Source: Rikenellaceae bacterium (GTDB lineage: Bacteria > Bacteroidota > Bacteroidia > Bacteroidales > Rikenellaceae). From it: 64,000 bases of DNA. Below, one piece after another: positions 26,415 through 35,683 of this stretch. The DNA lies in NCBI GenBank assembly GCA_015059845.1, contig SUZR01000002.1, forward strand, positions 186,001-250,000, written 5' to 3'. Numbering within the stretch: the stretch's first letter is position 1; every line of letters starts with the position of its first letter. A program made the position numbers and the translations under genes. Below the pieces are notes generated by a model, which was given only the letters and a program-made list of their open reading frames with translations, was not told the origin of the DNA and did not search any database.

Positions 26415-26417
26415 CAA
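26264..26417. repeat. Pair of 29-bp direct repeats
   Basis: A 29-bp sequence starting CCTCCTGCTCGCC and ending GTCAA occurs at 26264-26292 and again at 26389-26417, differing at two positions (A/G and G/C), 125 bp apart. The second copy runs into the outer arm of the nested hairpin structure. Confidence 0.75.
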
Positions 26418-26537
26418 AGGTAAAAAGTCATTGCTGGCAATGCTTTCTTTTTTTATATGCCACCTACCAAACAAGTTTGTGGTGGCATATAAAAAAGAAA
26501 GTCGCACAATTTACATTGTACGACTTTTCTACCTTTG
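26415..26537. repeat. Nested inverted-repeat structure (outer stem enclosing three hairpins)
   Basis: The outer arms CAAAGGTAAAAAGTC (26415-26429) and GACTTTTCTACCTTTG (26522-26537) pair with one bulge. Inside are three hairpins: 26429-26442 (CATTG/CAATG); a long one, 26443-26464 with 26481-26501 (CTTTC-T7-ATATGCCACC against its inverse, T7 versus A6); and 26501-26524 (GTCGcACAAT/ATTGTaCGAC). Read leftward, the last hairpin followed by T's can serve as the tRNA-His terminator. The rest is unexplained. Confidence 0.75.
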
Positions 26538-26612
26538 GGTGGAAGATGGGATTCGAACCCACGACCTTCGGAACCACAATCCGTCACTCTAACCAACTGA
26601 GCTACATCCACC
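26538..26612 (-). tRNA. tRNA-His (GTG)
   Basis: On the minus strand the cloverleaf reads GGTGGATGTAGCTCAG..., with anticodon loop TTGTGGT (anticodon GTG), T-arm GTGGG-TTCGAAT-CCCAT and a 3' end of CTTCCACC. The extra G-1 pairs with C73, the histidine identity element. CCA is not encoded. Acceptor positions 6 and 67 are a U-U mismatch. Confidence 0.95.
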
Positions 26613-26642
26613 ATATACGACTTGATCTCTCAAATCGGTGTG

Positions 26643-26674
26643 CAAATATAGAGGGTTTCGTGGAAAATTCCAAA
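26643..26674 (-). promoter_or_regulatory. Promoter of tRNA-His
   Basis: Minus-strand TATATTTG (26643-26650) and TTTG (26671-26674), 20-bp spacer, full match. The -7 element ends 31 bp upstream of the tRNA 5' end. Confidence 0.78.
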
Positions 26675-26751
26675 TAAAAAACAAAAAAAATGCTTATCTA
26701 CGAATAAAACCTCCCTTTCGAGAGGTTTTACTTCAATATTGAATAGCGAAA

Positions 26752-28626
26752 TTATTTATTAGTTCTATTTTTTCTACCCAAATTAAGTTTTGGTATAGAT
26801 AATTTAAGACTCTTCTTTTTATCAGGAGAGAGGATAACCTCAACATCGGCCACCTCACCCGCCTTTAGGTCAAAGACAAAACCTACGCGAGAGACTCCAT
26901 TATCAGGCTCCTCGCACTCCATATATTTATGTTCGGGCCAAATTTGCGCAGTAGCAGAGAAACGACCATTGAGTTTAAGATACATCGTCTTCCCATCCTG
27001 CGTAAGCATAATAACTTGGGGGCTTACAATCTCGGCCTTTGCTCTTGTAGCAATCTTCCACTCCACCTTTGCGGGGGCATCACCTACCTCAATATGGTCT
27101 TTTATAGTAAGATGGTCATTCTTATCAAGTTCTGCTGTGCGAACTACCTCACGGGCATAAGGGGCAAAAACAGGTGTCAACTTGACAACTGCACCCTTGC
27201 TACGCGAAGTGTTATAGGTATCTATAATCTCAGCCTTACCATTAACGATATGGCGCTGACCATTAAATACAAGAGTATTATGCGACTCTGCACCAATACG
27301 GAACACATCCCAGCGCTGACTTGTTTGACTCATATCCCATAAACTAACACCAGCCTGCTCCAAGCGATTATAGTCGTGCGAGCCCAAATCTACCGCCCAA
27401 CGAACACCGTCGTACTCATAAATAAATGAGCCGGCATCCATATGGCCGTGATTACTCTCTGCCTTGCCACCCTTGATTGCAAAATAAGTATCATTAGTGT
27501 GCGTCCAACCACTTCGATAGATAAAGAGTGGTACCTCTCCTTGCGCACTCCACGTATTACGAGTAGGGCGTTTGGTACCTGAGAGGTTAATACCCGAACC
27601 GAATATCATATAAATAGGTAACAATCGGTCGGCGTAGAATTTACCGTCGGCAATAAATTTTTCATCAATTGTTACAATCGAGGCGTCATTACGTTCTCTG
27701 GCAAACCAATATTTAGATGCTATGGCACTACAATTCATTCCCGAATCAAAATAGTTAAACGCCAGCCCTGAGGGAGCTGTCATATAGGTCATAAAATCGG
27801 CTGTCTGCATAAAACTCTGCTGCAATTTAATGCCAGCATCTGTTCCGAGTGCCGACTGCAAGGCCGCCACCAACATCACCTCGAAACCTGTACCATACTC
27901 CCAATATCCATACCCTTCGGGGTATGCGCCATTAGGGTCATAGCATTTTTGTGCTATCTTATTAGACTCCAAACATTTGGCTATTAATGTTTTGCAATAC
28001 TCAGGAGAGCGTTCCATAGTGGCCAATGCCCCATAAATCATACCAGCATTGCATACCTGATTCCAATTATTATTACTTTTGAAAAACCACGCATCGGAAG
28101 CATTCTCGGATGGGAGTAATCCTTTTTCGTAGATTGCCGTACCAATTATACTGCGCGAGTGCACAGGGAGCTTACGATATAGCCAATCGTAACCGATAGC
28201 CAGAGCCATAGTCATCTCACCAACATCAAGAAAATGCGAAGGATTCCAATCCTCAAACTCGCTGATAGCCAGCATCTCCTTCTCGGCACGAGCTACGTAA
28301 CGCATATCCTCGGTAGTAAGATACGCATATGAGAGATAAAAGATTCGTTGTAACGCTATGCGCGATACGCTCAGTAAGCGACGCCCCGTCATTACTCGCT
28401 CAACGGGAGCCTGCTCCAACATTTTGTCTGCCTCGGAGATTATTAAATTGTGTATCTTCTTGGCATTCGGGGATTGGTTGGAAAACTCTTTCATTGCCGT
28501 AATATCCCCCTTTTTCAACAACAGACGAGGGTGAGGTGCGAGATTGTCGTAGTCAAGAGTCTGCCCCAAAAGGGTCGTTATACTAACAAAAAGAGTATAA
28601 AATAGAGCTAAAAGCAGTTTTTTCAT
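26752..28626 (-). CDS. Secreted heparinase II/III family protein
   Basis: A 624-residue exported protein with a signal peptide (about residues 1-21). An N-terminal alpha/alpha toroid (PHPRLLLKKGDI..., AIGYDWLYRKLP) precedes a heparinase II/III beta-sandwich half (NHGHMDAGSFIYEYDGVRWAVDLGSHDYN). The NHGHxDxGSF signature contains the catalytic His region. By family it is a polysaccharide lyase on uronic-acid-containing chains such as heparin/heparan sulfate, alginate or ulvan. The GH88 at 34.5 kb would process its unsaturated products, but the two are not linked in one operon. Monocistronic. Confidence 0.88.
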   Translation of the reverse strand: MKKLLLALFYTLFVSITTLLGQTLDYDNLAPHPRLLLKKGDITAMKEFSNQSPNAKKIHNLIISEADKMLEQAPVERVMTGRRLLSVSRIALQRIFYLSYAYLTTEDMRYVARAEKEMLAISEFEDWNPSHFLDVGEMTMALAIGYDWLYRKLPVHSRSIIGTAIYEKGLLPSENASDAWFFKSNNNWNQVCNAGMIYGALATMERSPEYCKTLIAKCLESNKIAQKCYDPNGAYPEGYGYWEYGTGFEVMLVAALQSALGTDAGIKLQQSFMQTADFMTYMTAPSGLAFNYFDSGMNCSAIASKYWFARERNDASIVTIDEKFIADGKFYADRLLPIYMIFGSGINLSGTKRPTRNTWSAQGEVPLFIYRSGWTHTNDTYFAIKGGKAESNHGHMDAGSFIYEYDGVRWAVDLGSHDYNRLEQAGVSLWDMSQTSQRWDVFRIGAESHNTLVFNGQRHIVNGKAEIIDTYNTSRSKGAVVKLTPVFAPYAREVVRTAELDKNDHLTIKDHIEVGDAPAKVEWKIATRAKAEIVSPQVIMLTQDGKTMYLKLNGRFSATAQIWPEHKYMECEEPDNGVSRVGFVFDLKAGEVADVEVILSPDKKKSLKLSIPKLNLGRKNRTNK

Positions 28627-28660
28627 AATAAAAATTCAAATTAGTGGTTAAAAATAGAAA

Positions 28661-28668
28661 TAATTTTG
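28661..28668 (+). promoter_or_regulatory. Possible distal groESL promoter -7 element
   Basis: TAATTTTG is a perfect TAnnTTTG about 206 bp before groES, without a clear -33 box. It is an alternative or additional promoter to the sigma-54-like element. Confidence 0.35.
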
Positions 28669-28727
28669 CAAACTTCGCACTTCGAATGGCACAATCATTC
28701 ATAAAAGGCAGATTTTTGTGAGATGGT

Positions 28728-28742
28728 GTGACAAAATGTCAC
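28728..28742. promoter_or_regulatory. Perfect 6+6 palindrome upstream of groES, possible regulator site
   Basis: GTGACA-AAA-TGTCAC, a perfect inverted repeat 44 bp upstream of the sigma-54-like -24 box. It would suit an activator or repressor dimer. The regulator is unknown. Confidence 0.45.
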
Positions 28743-28785
28743 TCCGCGCGCGTATTAATGACAGATATTTATGCCAAAACGTGTT

Positions 28786-28801
28786 TGGCACATCTGTTGC
28801 T
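28786..28801 (+). promoter_or_regulatory. Sigma-54-type (-24/-12) promoter motif for groESL
   Basis: TTGGCAC-N5-TTGCT matches the RpoN consensus TGGCAC-N5-TTGCW exactly, with the invariant GG (28787-28788) and GC (28799-28800) separated by 10 bp. The predicted start is near 28812, 60 bp before groES. The -24 part also overlaps an inverted repeat TGCCAAA/TTTGGCA (28772-28790), so an operator is a competing reading. Confidence 0.55.
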
Positions 28802-28874
28802 CATATAATAATCGTCTGCCCGAAGTGGCGACAGCAAACAGAAAACAATTAACAAAACTAAAACATAAAGAACT

Positions 28875-29144
28875 ATGACAATCAAACCGCTTTCAGATCG
28901 CGTATTGGTATTGCCCAACGCGGCAGAGGAGAAGACCGCAGGTGGTCTGTTTATTCCCGACACAGCTAAAGAGAAGCCCCTTATGGGTAAGGTAGTGGCA
29001 GTAGGCCCCGGCACCGCAGATATTAAGATGGAGGTTAAAGAGGGCGACACCGTTCTCTACGGCAAGTATGCTGGCACCGAGATTAACGTTGACGGTACTG
29101 ACTACCTGATTATGAAGCAGAGCGATATTTTGGCAATTTGCTAA
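28875..29144 (+). CDS. groES: Co-chaperonin GroES
   Basis: The 10-kDa heptameric lid of the GroEL cage. At 89 residues it has the normal length, starting with the canonical [13 protein letters not shown], then the mobile loop [18 protein letters not shown] and the roof segment VAVGPG. It is 48 bp upstream of groEL in the standard operon. Confidence 0.97.
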   Translation: MTIKPLSDRVLVLPNAAEEKTAGGLFIPDTAKEKPLMGKVVAVGPGTADIKMEVKEGDTVLYGKYAGTEINVDGTDYLIMKQSDILAIC

Positions 29145-30830
<1,686 letters not shown>

Positions 30831-30858
30831 TCGATAGAAGATTATCATAGCATACGTG

Positions 30859-30891
30859 AAGTGCGTGGCCATAGGTCACGCACTTTTTTTT
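30859..30891 (+). terminator. Terminator of groESL
   Basis: AAGTGCGTG (30859-30867) pairs perfectly with CACGCACTT (30877-30885) with a 9-nt loop, followed by a T run. Confidence 0.92.
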
Positions 30892-30899
30892 GCTAAAAG

Positions 30900-30930
30900 T
30901 TGGTCAATAGTTCTATTTTGACTAAATTTG
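30900..30930 (+). promoter_or_regulatory. Promoter of the ThuA-domain gene
   Basis: TAAATTTG (30923-30930) is a perfect -7 element, with TTGG (30900-30903), one base off, 19 bp upstream. Confidence 0.6.
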
Positions 30931-30955
30931 TTTTGATTAACCAAATTACACTCCT

Positions 30956-31891
30956 ATGAAATCGCTTTTCAGACTCCTTCTCGCAGCCATTGCTGCACTT
31001 GCAATCATAACCCCATACAATGCTGAGGCCAAGACAAAGAAGTTGAAGGCTCTAATCGTATCGGGCCAGAACAACCATAATTGGCAGGTAAGCCACCGCG
31101 TGTTGCGTCTTATTCTGGACCAGTCGGGCTTGTTCGAGTGTGATATTATGCTCACCGAGCCTGCGGGAGGAGATATGAGTGGTTTCACTCCCGACTTTGA
31201 GAAGTATGACGTCGTGGTGCTGGACTATAACGGCGACCGCTGGCCGAAGCAGACCGATGAGGCTTTCGTAAAATATGTCAAGCGCGGAGGAGGTGTGGTT
31301 GTCTATCACGCTGCCGACAACGCCTTTGCCGAGTGGGAGGAGTTTAATAGGATAATCGCTCTTGGTGGCTGGGAGGGACGTAATGAGAAGTCGGGCCCCT
31401 ACTACTACCTTATAAACGGTATCGGAGTTCTGGATAACGGCCCTGGCCCTGGCGGCTCGCACGGTCAGCAGAGGGAGTATCCTATGCACTGCCGCAACGA
31501 GAAGCACCCCATAACCAAGGGCCTGCCCAATAATTGGATTCACGCACGTGACGAGATGTACGACCGTATGCGCGGCCCCGCGAACATAAAGGATTTGCTC
31601 TACTCGGGCTATGCCGACGCAAAAACGGGCGGCTCAGGCCGTGAGGAGCCGTTGGTTTTCACCGTTGACTACGGCAAGGCGCGTATATTCCACATTATGC
31701 TCGGCCACTGCGGCCCGACGCTGGACGATAACCCCGCTATGCAGTGTACAGGTTTTCAGGTATTGCTGTTGCGCGGCACGGAGTGGGCAGCAACAGGCAA
31801 GGTTAAGCAGGCTGTTCCAGCGGATTTCCCCACCGACAAGCGTGCTTCGTTCCGCTTTGCATACAAGGCACCTGTAGGAGCAACGAAATAA
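30956..31891 (+). CDS. Secreted ThuA-like (trehalose utilisation) domain protein
   Basis: A 311-residue exported protein with a signal peptide (about residues 1-25, cleavage near Ala-Glu-Ala). It has a single ThuA-like glutamine-amidotransferase-fold domain: KALIVSGQNNHNWQVS, YDVVVLDYNGD, VKRGGGVVVYHAADNAFAEW and the metal-region segment RIFHIMLGHCG. ThuA proteins take part in uptake or oxidation of sugars such as trehalose; the chemistry is unclear. Its stop codon abuts the stop of the convergent barrel-like gene with no base between, so no terminator separates them. Confidence 0.88.
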   Translation: MKSLFRLLLAAIAALAIITPYNAEAKTKKLKALIVSGQNNHNWQVSHRVLRLILDQSGLFECDIMLTEPAGGDMSGFTPDFEKYDVVVLDYNGDRWPKQTDEAFVKYVKRGGGVVVYHAADNAFAEWEEFNRIIALGGWEGRNEKSGPYYYLINGIGVLDNGPGPGGSHGQQREYPMHCRNEKHPITKGLPNNWIHARDEMYDRMRGPANIKDLLYSGYADAKTGGSGREEPLVFTVDYGKARIFHIMLGHCGPTLDDNPAMQCTGFQVLLLRGTEWAATGKVKQAVPADFPTDKRASFRFAYKAPVGATK

Positions 31892-32560
31892 CTAATCACC
31901 AAAAAGTTGAGCCTTAACTCCGATGGAGAAATGAACTACATCGGAGAGTTTTAATGTACGATTGTTGATTCTGGATATCAACATCAAATCGTTCATACTC
32001 AGTTCATAATACAACGACAAAGCTTTCAACATAGACTCCTCATTCATAAAGAGTGTAAGGCGTTGTCCTATATACAGATGAAACCGCAAACGTGATGAGA
32101 ATTTATAATAACTCTTTGCGCCAGGATAGCGCTCAGGCTCCTTCAGCCAAAAACGTTCGCCCGTAATAATATTCCCATATACCCCGCACGCAAAAGGTTC
32201 AAGTGCAAGTTGCGGAGTAATATTCACACTCCACGGTATATAGTTCTGGCGCAGAGTGAAGGTCATATGAAATCTATCAGAGTATGCCTTAGGAAGAAAA
32301 CCCACCATAATATCTGTTTCCCAACGGTTTTTACGACCATAATCCCATCCTATGCCTGCCGATAGCAGCCCCATACCTCCTGCATATTGTAGTTTTATAT
32401 GCGTAGGAATCATACGCTCCCATCCTTGATAATTGGTATGATTGCGCGAATTGGATGAGAGTCTATTATCTCCACTACCTGAATTTGCGCTCACAAGTAT
32501 CGGAAAACATACCGCCAAGAGAGATAAAAAGAGTCTATAAATCAACTTTCTTATACTCAT
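31892..32560 (-). CDS. Exported probable outer-membrane barrel-like protein, unknown function
   Basis: From the ATG at 32560 the protein has 222 residues with a signal peptide (MSIRKLIYRLFLSLLAVCFPILVSA). Starts at 32569 and 32572 are also possible. The mature part is rich in alternating aromatic/hydrophobic residues (GMGLLSAGIGWDYG, MTFTLRQNYIPW, LRFHLYIGQRLTLF), as in small outer-membrane beta barrels, and ends in a hydrophobic strand. No family recognised. The start lies inside the 3' end of the phosphoesterase gene (26-bp overlap), so it is the last gene of the four-gene envelope operon. Confidence 0.62.
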   Translation of the reverse strand: MSIRKLIYRLFLSLLAVCFPILVSANSGSGDNRLSSNSRNHTNYQGWERMIPTHIKLQYAGGMGLLSAGIGWDYGRKNRWETDIMVGFLPKAYSDRFHMTFTLRQNYIPWSVNITPQLALEPFACGVYGNIITGERFWLKEPERYPGAKSYYKFSSRLRFHLYIGQRLTLFMNEESMLKALSLYYELSMNDLMLISRINNRTLKLSDVVHFSIGVKAQLFGD

Positions 32561-33332
32561 ATCCAACATCATTTATTGTAAAAACGAGATAGGCATCACT
32601 ACCCACATTAGGACATTCATAATAATATACACCATCTCCGAATATATCCTCGCGACGATAACGATGGCCGTGGCCGTGCACACAGAACTGCAAATTCGGA
32701 AACTTTCTCAAATATTCCTGAAACATCGGAGCTACGTCGTTATTAAATTGGTCACTGTAGGGATAAGAGTGCATAGCTACAACCGTCTTCTCACTCTGCG
32801 CAGGAAGGTTGCTATACTCAGCCCTGATAAAGCCAAAGTTGGGAACTGCATCCGTGGCATCAAACTCCAAAGAATTGGTATTCAAGCAGACAAAATGTAC
32901 ATTCCCTGCCGTGAAGCTTACATTAAGCTCGCCAAAAACCTCTCGAAAAATTTTATATCCCGTACCCAAGCAATCGTGATTACCAAGCAAACATACATAT
33001 GGTACATTTAATGAATTTAGGATATCGCGCTGTATTTCAAATTCACTACGAAGTCCCCAATCTGTCAAATCACCCGTATGTAAAACAAAATCGATATCGT
33101 CACGCTCATTAATAGACTCTACAGCATCCTCCAATTCGTCATACCAACGTTGTGAGTCACTCACAACAGCAAACTTCACTTCCCGTTTACCCATACACTG
33201 CTCTTCGATAAGAGCTATATTTTTGGCATTAACATTTGTTTGACCTGCAATATGCGTATCATACGGATGATACTCTACACACGATGACAAAAGAACGGCG
33301 CAAAACGAAAATACATATATAAAATTCCTCAT
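32535..33332 (-). CDS. Metallophosphoesterase lipoprotein
   Basis: A 265-residue lipoprotein (lipobox LLSSC, Cys18) of the calcineurin-like phosphoesterase family. Metal ligands appear in order: Asp59 in VVSDSQ (the usual DxH has Gln in place of His), HTGDLTD (Asp88), GNHD (117-120), a following His in MHSYPYS, and HGHGH near residue 218. It acts in the periplasm or at the membrane surface. Substrate unknown; the neighbouring LPS-kinase-like gene (1-bp gap) suggests phosphorylated glycolipid. The DxH to DSQ change may alter metal use. Confidence 0.85.
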   Translation of the reverse strand: MRNFIYVFSFCAVLLSSCVEYHPYDTHIAGQTNVNAKNIALIEEQCMGKREVKFAVVSDSQRWYDELEDAVESINERDDIDFVLHTGDLTDWGLRSEFEIQRDILNSLNVPYVCLLGNHDCLGTGYKIFREVFGELNVSFTAGNVHFVCLNTNSLEFDATDAVPNFGFIRAEYSNLPAQSEKTVVAMHSYPYSDQFNNDVAPMFQEYLRKFPNLQFCVHGHGHRYRREDIFGDGVYYYECPNVGSDAYLVFTINDVGYEYKKVDL

Positions 33333-33333
33333 A

Positions 33334-34080
33334 TCACAATAATGTCTTTATTCGCTGCTTAAACTCGTGTTTGAGCGTATCTATCAAGCGCAGGCTAACG
33401 CCTCGCAGTTGCGTTGTTTCGCAATCCATATTCATCGCAGCAGCATAGCGCTCCAGAATATATAGGAAGGCCGCAGGATTGCAATTAAAGCGGCGCAGAT
33501 TGGTCAGGCGTTGATGATGGGATAGTTTGTCGTGAAACTCCATACGATTGATATCAATCATCTGAAAGTCATACACCCCGTGGCCACAATCGCGATATAG
33601 GATATTTAATATATTCAGGTCGTTGTGCAGCACCCCTTTATCGTGCACATCGAGAATAAAATCTGCCAATGCATCAAGTAGCGGCTCCAGCGCTTTGTCG
33701 GGATAGGTGTCGAGCAGCTCCTGCATCGGACAATACTCCGAGTAGGCATAGACGTAAAAACTATGCGTCAGAACTCCTCGCTGTCTAACATCTATGGCGG
33801 CAATAGGCTCGGGCGTACCAATCCCTAACATCTGCAACCGCAAGGCGTGGTAATACGCTCTAACGGCTTTGCTCTGACGCAGGGTGCCATAAATGACTCT
33901 ATTCAGTGGCGAGAACTTCCGAAAACTCTTTATTACTATCTTGTGGTTATTTACCGTTAGGCAGCGCACCTCGTTTCGCCCGCTTTTCAGGGGCGTAGCC
34001 GATAGCGAATCGAATGTGGAGGGTAATGAGGTCAGGAACTCTTGTAGGTCGAGATATTTAGGATTGATTATTGAGCGCAT
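33334..34080 (-). CDS. Lipopolysaccharide (Kdo/WaaP-like) kinase family protein
   Basis: A 248-residue cytoplasmic protein kinase-like enzyme. Visible are a beta-strand lysine (IVIKSF, Lys51), the catalytic loop LHNDLNILNI (Asp154, Asn159) and a metal-binding MIDINRM (Asp176) in place of DFG. This pattern is that of Kdo and heptose kinases which phosphorylate lipid A-core sugars at the inner face of the membrane. Lipid A-core is the likely substrate but not proven. It is tightly packed between tatA-like (7-bp gap) and the phosphoesterase (1-bp gap). Confidence 0.82.
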   Translation of the reverse strand: MRSIINPKYLDLQEFLTSLPSTFDSLSATPLKSGRNEVRCLTVNNHKIVIKSFRKFSPLNRVIYGTLRQSKAVRAYYHALRLQMLGIGTPEPIAAIDVRQRGVLTHSFYVYAYSEYCPMQELLDTYPDKALEPLLDALADFILDVHDKGVLHNDLNILNILYRDCGHGVYDFQMIDINRMEFHDKLSHHQRLTNLRRFNCNPAAFLYILERYAAAMNMDCETTQLRGVSLRLIDTLKHEFKQRIKTLL

Positions 34081-34087
34081 TCTACCC

Positions 34088-34273
34088 TTACTTTGTGTCG
34101 CCTACCTCGACATCCTCCGATGGCGTATTCACCGCATCCTTAAACTCGCGTATTCCACGCCCCATACCGCGCATCAACTCTGGCAGCTTCTTTCCGCCAA
34201 AGAGTAGCAGCAATGCAAAAACTATCAACATAATCTCACTTGTTCCAATGCCTCCAACTAACAAAAAATCCAT
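34088..34273 (-). CDS. tatA: Sec-independent translocase component TatA/TatE
   Basis: A 61-residue protein with the TatA plan: one N-terminal membrane helix (about residues 7-22), the FGGKKLPELMRGMGRGIREFKDA amphipathic helix and a short acidic tail. It forms the protein-conducting part of the twin-arginine pathway. TatC is not in the window. First gene of the four-gene envelope operon. Confidence 0.92.
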   Translation of the reverse strand: MDFLLVGGIGTSEIMLIVFALLLLFGGKKLPELMRGMGRGIREFKDAVNTPSEDVEVGDTK

Positions 34274-34307
34274 AGTAGCAAATATTAAATTGTTGTTTAA
34301 CCGTAAG

Positions 34308-34315
34308 CAAATTTA
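34308..34315 (-). promoter_or_regulatory. Promoter -7 element of the tatA-kinase-phosphoesterase operon
   Basis: CAAATTTA reads TAAATTTG on the minus strand, 34 bp upstream of tatA. No clear -33 TTTG. Confidence 0.5.
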
Positions 34316-34462
34316 CAAAATATGCATATAAGATTTTTTGCGTTCTGTACATTTAGAACACCCCACCCCACCTCAAGGATAGCATACGTGGCTTTTTGCA
34401 TTATTCTGTGTACAAACAGAACACTTCGACAGTTTTTGCCGTTTGGAGTATATGTAAACAAA

Positions 34463-34498
34463 AAAAGTCTGTTCGGCACACTGGCCAAACAGACTTTT
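34463..34498. terminator. Terminator after the GH88 gene
   Basis: AAAAGTCTGTT (34463-34473) and AACAGACTTTT (34488-34498) with inner GGC/GCC pairs. On the minus strand the stem is followed by a T run, 18 bp past the GH88 stop. Confidence 0.88.
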
Positions 34499-34516
34499 AT
34501 TTCGAGAATAGGAATC

Positions 34517-35662
34517 CTACAACGCCAAATAACGCATTGCAGCCTCCACGAAGTAGTAATCGCCATACGACAACGGCACATCAACCTCGGTATTGGCTGG
34601 CAGGTGGCCCACACCGTGCTTCAGGATAAAGTAGCCATTCTCACCCAGCGGAGCAAGATAGGCATCCGAAGCAAGTGAGCGGAGCTGACGCTCGGCCATC
34701 GTTAAGTACTCCTTATTCTGCGTAAATCCGTACAACTCAATAAATGCCGAAGCCATAATGGCACCAGCCGATGAGTCCTTCATCTGCACGTCGGCATCGA
34801 AGTCCCAATTCGGAATCGCATCCTCGGGCAGATGCGGCAATATATACTCGGCAATCTTTACGGCCTGCTCCAAATAACGCTGCTCGCCCGTCATACGATA
34901 CATCATCGTATAACCATACAAGCCCCACGCCTGACCGCGTGCCCACGCCGAGTCGTCAGAGAAGCCCTGCGCGGTACGCTTCTTTACAATCTCGCCCGTA
35001 AGCTCATTATACACCACTACGTGATAGGTGCTATTATCCTCGCGGAAGTGGTTCTTGGTGGTTGTGTCGGCGTGTGTGCGTGCGATATCGTGATAACCGC
35101 ACCACTCCAGCATCTCCAGATTCATCATATTGTCGATGATAACCATATAGTCCAGCTCGGGATTCTCCTTACGGCCCGTATTCCACGAACGGATACAGCC
35201 AACGGTAGGATTAAAGCGCGTAATCAACGACTTCGAGGCCTGCTCGATAATAGATTTATAATACGGGTCGCCCGTCAGACGGTAGGCATTACCATAAGAG
35301 CAGAAGACCATAAAGCCCAAGTCGTGCGTACCTGTATAATCTTTCAACTCCTCCAAGCGGCGGGTAAACAGGTCGGCATACTCCTTAAGTTGCTCATCGC
35401 CAGAGTGCTCATACAGAAGCCACATCACACCGGGGAAGAAACCGCTGGTCCAATCCTGCGGCTTAGCCGTAACAATCTCCCCATTCTTAAACGACTTAGG
35501 GAGCTTGCCCTCAATGGGAATCATATACTCGGCCTTCGCCTTTTGCTGTGCCGCAGCCACCTTTAGGGCATCGCGAAGAGATGATTTAAGTTGCTGACGC
35601 TCGCTGCATCCACATAAGATAGAAGAGATGGCCAACAAGGCCACAAGAAGAAGTTTTCTCAT
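34517..35662 (-). CDS. Glycoside hydrolase family 88 (unsaturated glucuronyl hydrolase-like) lipoprotein
   Basis: A 381-residue lipoprotein (LCGC, probably Cys19). It has the (alpha/alpha)6 barrel of unsaturated glucuronyl hydrolases: QDWTSGFFPGVMWLLYE, THDLGFMVFCSYGNAYRLTGD, DNMMNLEMLEW with the hydration-type catalytic Asp pattern, and ARGQAWGLYGYTMMYRMTG. By family it removes the unsaturated uronic acid left by polysaccharide lyases, for example after heparinase. It lies only 21 bp after recN, so it may be read through from the recN operon, which is unusual for a catabolic gene. Confidence 0.92.
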   Translation of the reverse strand: MRKLLLVALLAISSILCGCSERQQLKSSLRDALKVAAAQQKAKAEYMIPIEGKLPKSFKNGEIVTAKPQDWTSGFFPGVMWLLYEHSGDEQLKEYADLFTRRLEELKDYTGTHDLGFMVFCSYGNAYRLTGDPYYKSIIEQASKSLITRFNPTVGCIRSWNTGRKENPELDYMVIIDNMMNLEMLEWCGYHDIARTHADTTTKNHFREDNSTYHVVVYNELTGEIVKKRTAQGFSDDSAWARGQAWGLYGYTMMYRMTGEQRYLEQAVKIAEYILPHLPEDAIPNWDFDADVQMKDSSAGAIMASAFIELYGFTQNKEYLTMAERQLRSLASDAYLAPLGENGYFILKHGVGHLPANTEVDVPLSYGDYYFVEAAMRYLAL

Positions 35663-35683
35663 ATGTTCAAGGGGTTAGTGTTT

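Noticed and set aside
26354..26677. Plus-strand open frame of about 107 residues across the nested hairpins and tRNA-His
   Set aside because: It translates a structured region and an antisense tRNA; no coding character.
28627..28874. CIRCE element (HrcA operator) at groESL
   Set aside because: The inverted repeats found (GTGACA/TGTCAC and TGCCAAA/TTTGGCA) do not match TTAGCACTC-N9-GAGTGCTAA.
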